NCBI GenBank assembly: GCA_903905665.1
Contig: CAIVHJ010000392.1
Span: 1-15,869, forward strand
Length of the DNA: 15,869 bases
Reading direction: 5' to 3'
Source of the DNA: an uncultured Phycisphaerales bacterium
GTDB taxonomy: Bacteria; Planctomycetota; Phycisphaerae; UBA1845; CAIVHJ01
Part shown: piece after piece, positions 14,711 to 15,869 of the stretch
Layout of the letters: every line of letters begins with the position of its first letter
Numbering within the stretch: the first letter of the stretch is position 1
Notes under the pieces: generated by a model
Databases searched by the model: none
What the model was told of the DNA's origin: nothing
Seen by the model: only the letters and a program-made list of their open reading frames with translations
Made by a program: the position numbers and the translations under genes

Positions 14711-14788
14711 TTCATGCCGAGGTTTTTGCCCCCACTCAAGTATCGAAGTCTGTGGCGTGACCCTCGGCGAAAACAAGGAACGACAACC

Positions 14789-15733
14789 ATGGCGAAGTTA
14801 TTCAACGACATCACCGAAACGATCGGCAACACGCCGCTCGTCAGGATCAATCGAATCATTCAATCCTCGGCGAGCGTCTATGCCAAACTGGAATTTTTCA
14901 ATCCGCTCAGCAGCGTGAAAGACCGGATCGGTCGATCCATGATCCTGGCTGCCGAACAGGCGGGAATGATCAACAGCGACACCCACATCATCGAACCCAC
15001 GTCGGGAAACACCGGAATCGCACTGGCTTTTGTGTGCGCCGCCAAAGGATACAAGTTAACCCTGACCATGCCCGATAGTATGTCGATCGAGCGTCGGAAG
15101 ATTCTTGCGGCACTGGGGGCCAACCTGGTCCTGACCCCCGCCGCCAAAGGCATGGCCGGCGCCATCGAAGCGGCTGAACAACTCGCCCAAAAAACTCCGA
15201 ACAGTTTCATCCCGCAACAATTCATGAATCCCGCCAATCCCAAAATCCACCGCGAAACCACCGCCGAAGAAATCCGGCGAGACACCGACGGAGCCGCCGA
15301 TATTCTGGTCGCCGGCGTCGGCACCGGCGGAACGATTACCGGCGTGGGAGAGGTACTCAAGAAACACAAACCGTCGTTCCGCTGCGTCGCCGTCGAACCG
15401 GCGGATTCTCCCGTCATCACTCAGGCGCGATCTGGCCAGCCGATCAAACCCGGACCCCACAAAATTCAGGGCATCGGCGCCGGTTTCATCCCCGAAAACC
15501 TCAATCTCAAAATCATCGACGAAGTCGTCACCGTCACCAACGACCAGGCTTTTGCCTGGGCCCGCCTCGCTGCCAAAGAAGAAGGCATCCTCTGCGGCAT
15601 CAGCTCCGGTGCCGCCCTGTGCGCTGCCGATCAGGTCGCCCGACGCCCGGAAAACAAGGGTAAGATGATCGTCGTTATCCTCCCCAGCGCCGGCGAACGT
15701 TACCTTTCCACCCCCCTCTTCGATCAGACGTGA
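14789..15733 (+). CDS. cysK: Cysteine synthase (O-acetylserine sulfhydrylase)
   Basis: PLP enzyme that makes cysteine from O-acetylserine and sulfide. The 314 residues match the family. Motifs are IGNTPLVRI at the N-terminus, the PLP-binding Lys44 in NPLSSVKDRIG, the substrate loop TSGNTG (71-76), the phosphate-binding loop GVGTGGTITG (176-185), and GISSGA near the C-terminus. It fits the CysK/CysM group. The cysK assignment is more likely than a cystathionine beta-synthase because no regulatory extension is present. The ATG was chosen over an upstream in-frame ATG because AAGGAA lies 8 bases before it and the family N-terminus begins here. It is a single gene with its own promoter. No cysE or sulfate assimilation gene is in the window. 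Confidence 0.96.
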   Translation: MAKLFNDITETIGNTPLVRINRIIQSSASVYAKLEFFNPLSSVKDRIGRSMILAAEQAGMINSDTHIIEPTSGNTGIALAFVCAAKGYKLTLTMPDSMSIERRKILAALGANLVLTPAAKGMAGAIEAAEQLAQKTPNSFIPQQFMNPANPKIHRETTAEEIRRDTDGAADILVAGVGTGGTITGVGEVLKKHKPSFRCVAVEPADSPVITQARSGQPIKPGPHKIQGIGAGFIPENLNLKIIDEVVTVTNDQAFAWARLAAKEEGILCGISSGAALCAADQVARRPENKGKMIVVILPSAGERYLSTPLFDQT

Positions 15734-15781
15734 CGAATCCCCCGCAATGGATTATCATTCAAAACTGCTTTGTAGAAAACT

Positions 15782-15800
15782 CAACGATCGGCGTTGTTTT
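15782..15800 (+). terminator. Probable short terminator of cysK
   Basis: CAACG (15782-15786) and CGTTG (15792-15796) form a 5-bp stem around ATCGG and are followed by TTTT. It begins 48 bases after the stop codon. The stem is short, so its strength is uncertain. Confidence 0.45.
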
Positions 15801-15804
15801 ATCA

Positions 15805-15869
15805 GAGCCGCGACCGTCAGGGAGCGGTTTGTTCACCGACCCAAGACCGCTTGCTGACGCGCGCGGCTC
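15805..15869. repeat. REP-like nested palindrome, possibly cut by the window end
   Basis: Three paired blocks nest symmetrically: GAGCCGCG (15805-15812) with CGCGGCTC (15862-15869), CGTCAG (15815-15820) with CTGACG (15854-15859), and AGCGGT (15823-15828) with ACCGCT (15846-15851). Small two-base internal loops separate the blocks, and a 17-base apical loop closes the hairpin. All 20 block positions pair. It resembles GAGCCGCG...CGTCAGG-type intergenic palindromes I associate with planctomycete genomes. A second copy is not seen in this window, and the element may extend beyond its end. Confidence 0.7.

Noticed and set aside
14573..14788. SAM riboswitch or T-box before cysK
   Set aside because: I see no T-box antiterminator core and no recognisable SAM aptamer; only simple inverted repeats are present.

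Overview
The window looks like a chromosomal piece of a Planctomycetota bacterium. This is inferred from gene types, not from a marker gene. The clues are a prepilin-like protein with an FTLIELL leader and a late H-X-DG motif, an ECF sigma factor with no anti-sigma gene beside it, a moderately GC-rich base composition, an uncharacterised membrane-anchored coiled-coil protein, and a long nested palindrome in the last 65 bases. Most of the window is housekeeping or envelope functions. I see no transposase, phage gene, CRISPR array or toxin-antitoxin pair, and I do not claim a new defence or mobile system.

Layout. At 176-4387 (minus strand) cobalamin-dependent methionine synthase (metH) is followed after 15 bases by a single-pass membrane protein of unknown function. 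Divergent from it, 4473-9079 (plus strand) is a tight three-gene run: a PA-domain M28 aminopeptidase, a polytopic M48 metalloprotease and an orphan membrane histidine kinase. The intergenic space between metH and this run is only 85 bases and carries overlapping -10 hexamers on the two strands. At 9172-12030 (minus strand) there is a second tight run: UDP-glucose 6-dehydrogenase (ugd), a HAD phosphatase/phosphomutase and an alpha/beta-hydrolase-like protein that seems to lack the nucleophile serine. A good sigma-70-like promoter and a repeat-rich leader precede ugd. At 12257-12832 (minus strand) lies an ECF sigma factor. A 410-base intergenic region separates it from a divergent prepilin-like gene (13243-14313, plus strand), which ends at a strong intrinsic terminator. 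A tRNA-Phe(GAA) gene at 14500-14572 and cysteine synthase at 14789-15733 complete the coding content, and the REP-like palindrome closes the window.

How the genes may work together. metH and cysK both serve sulphur amino acid metabolism but are about 10 kb apart and separately controlled. The M28/M48/kinase run could couple envelope or periplasmic proteolysis to signalling. The ugd run points to nucleotide-sugar (uronate) supply for surface polysaccharide. The ECF factor and prepilin-like gene share one intergenic region and may be co-regulated. These links are inferences from spacing and orientation only.

The most useful non-coding observations are the nested palindrome after cysK, the two-storey hairpin with a tiny open frame in the prepilin leader, an operator-like palindrome next to an extended -10 element before cysK, a possible terminator that re-uses the 3' acceptor strand of the tRNA, and the shared -10 region between metH and the peptidase run.
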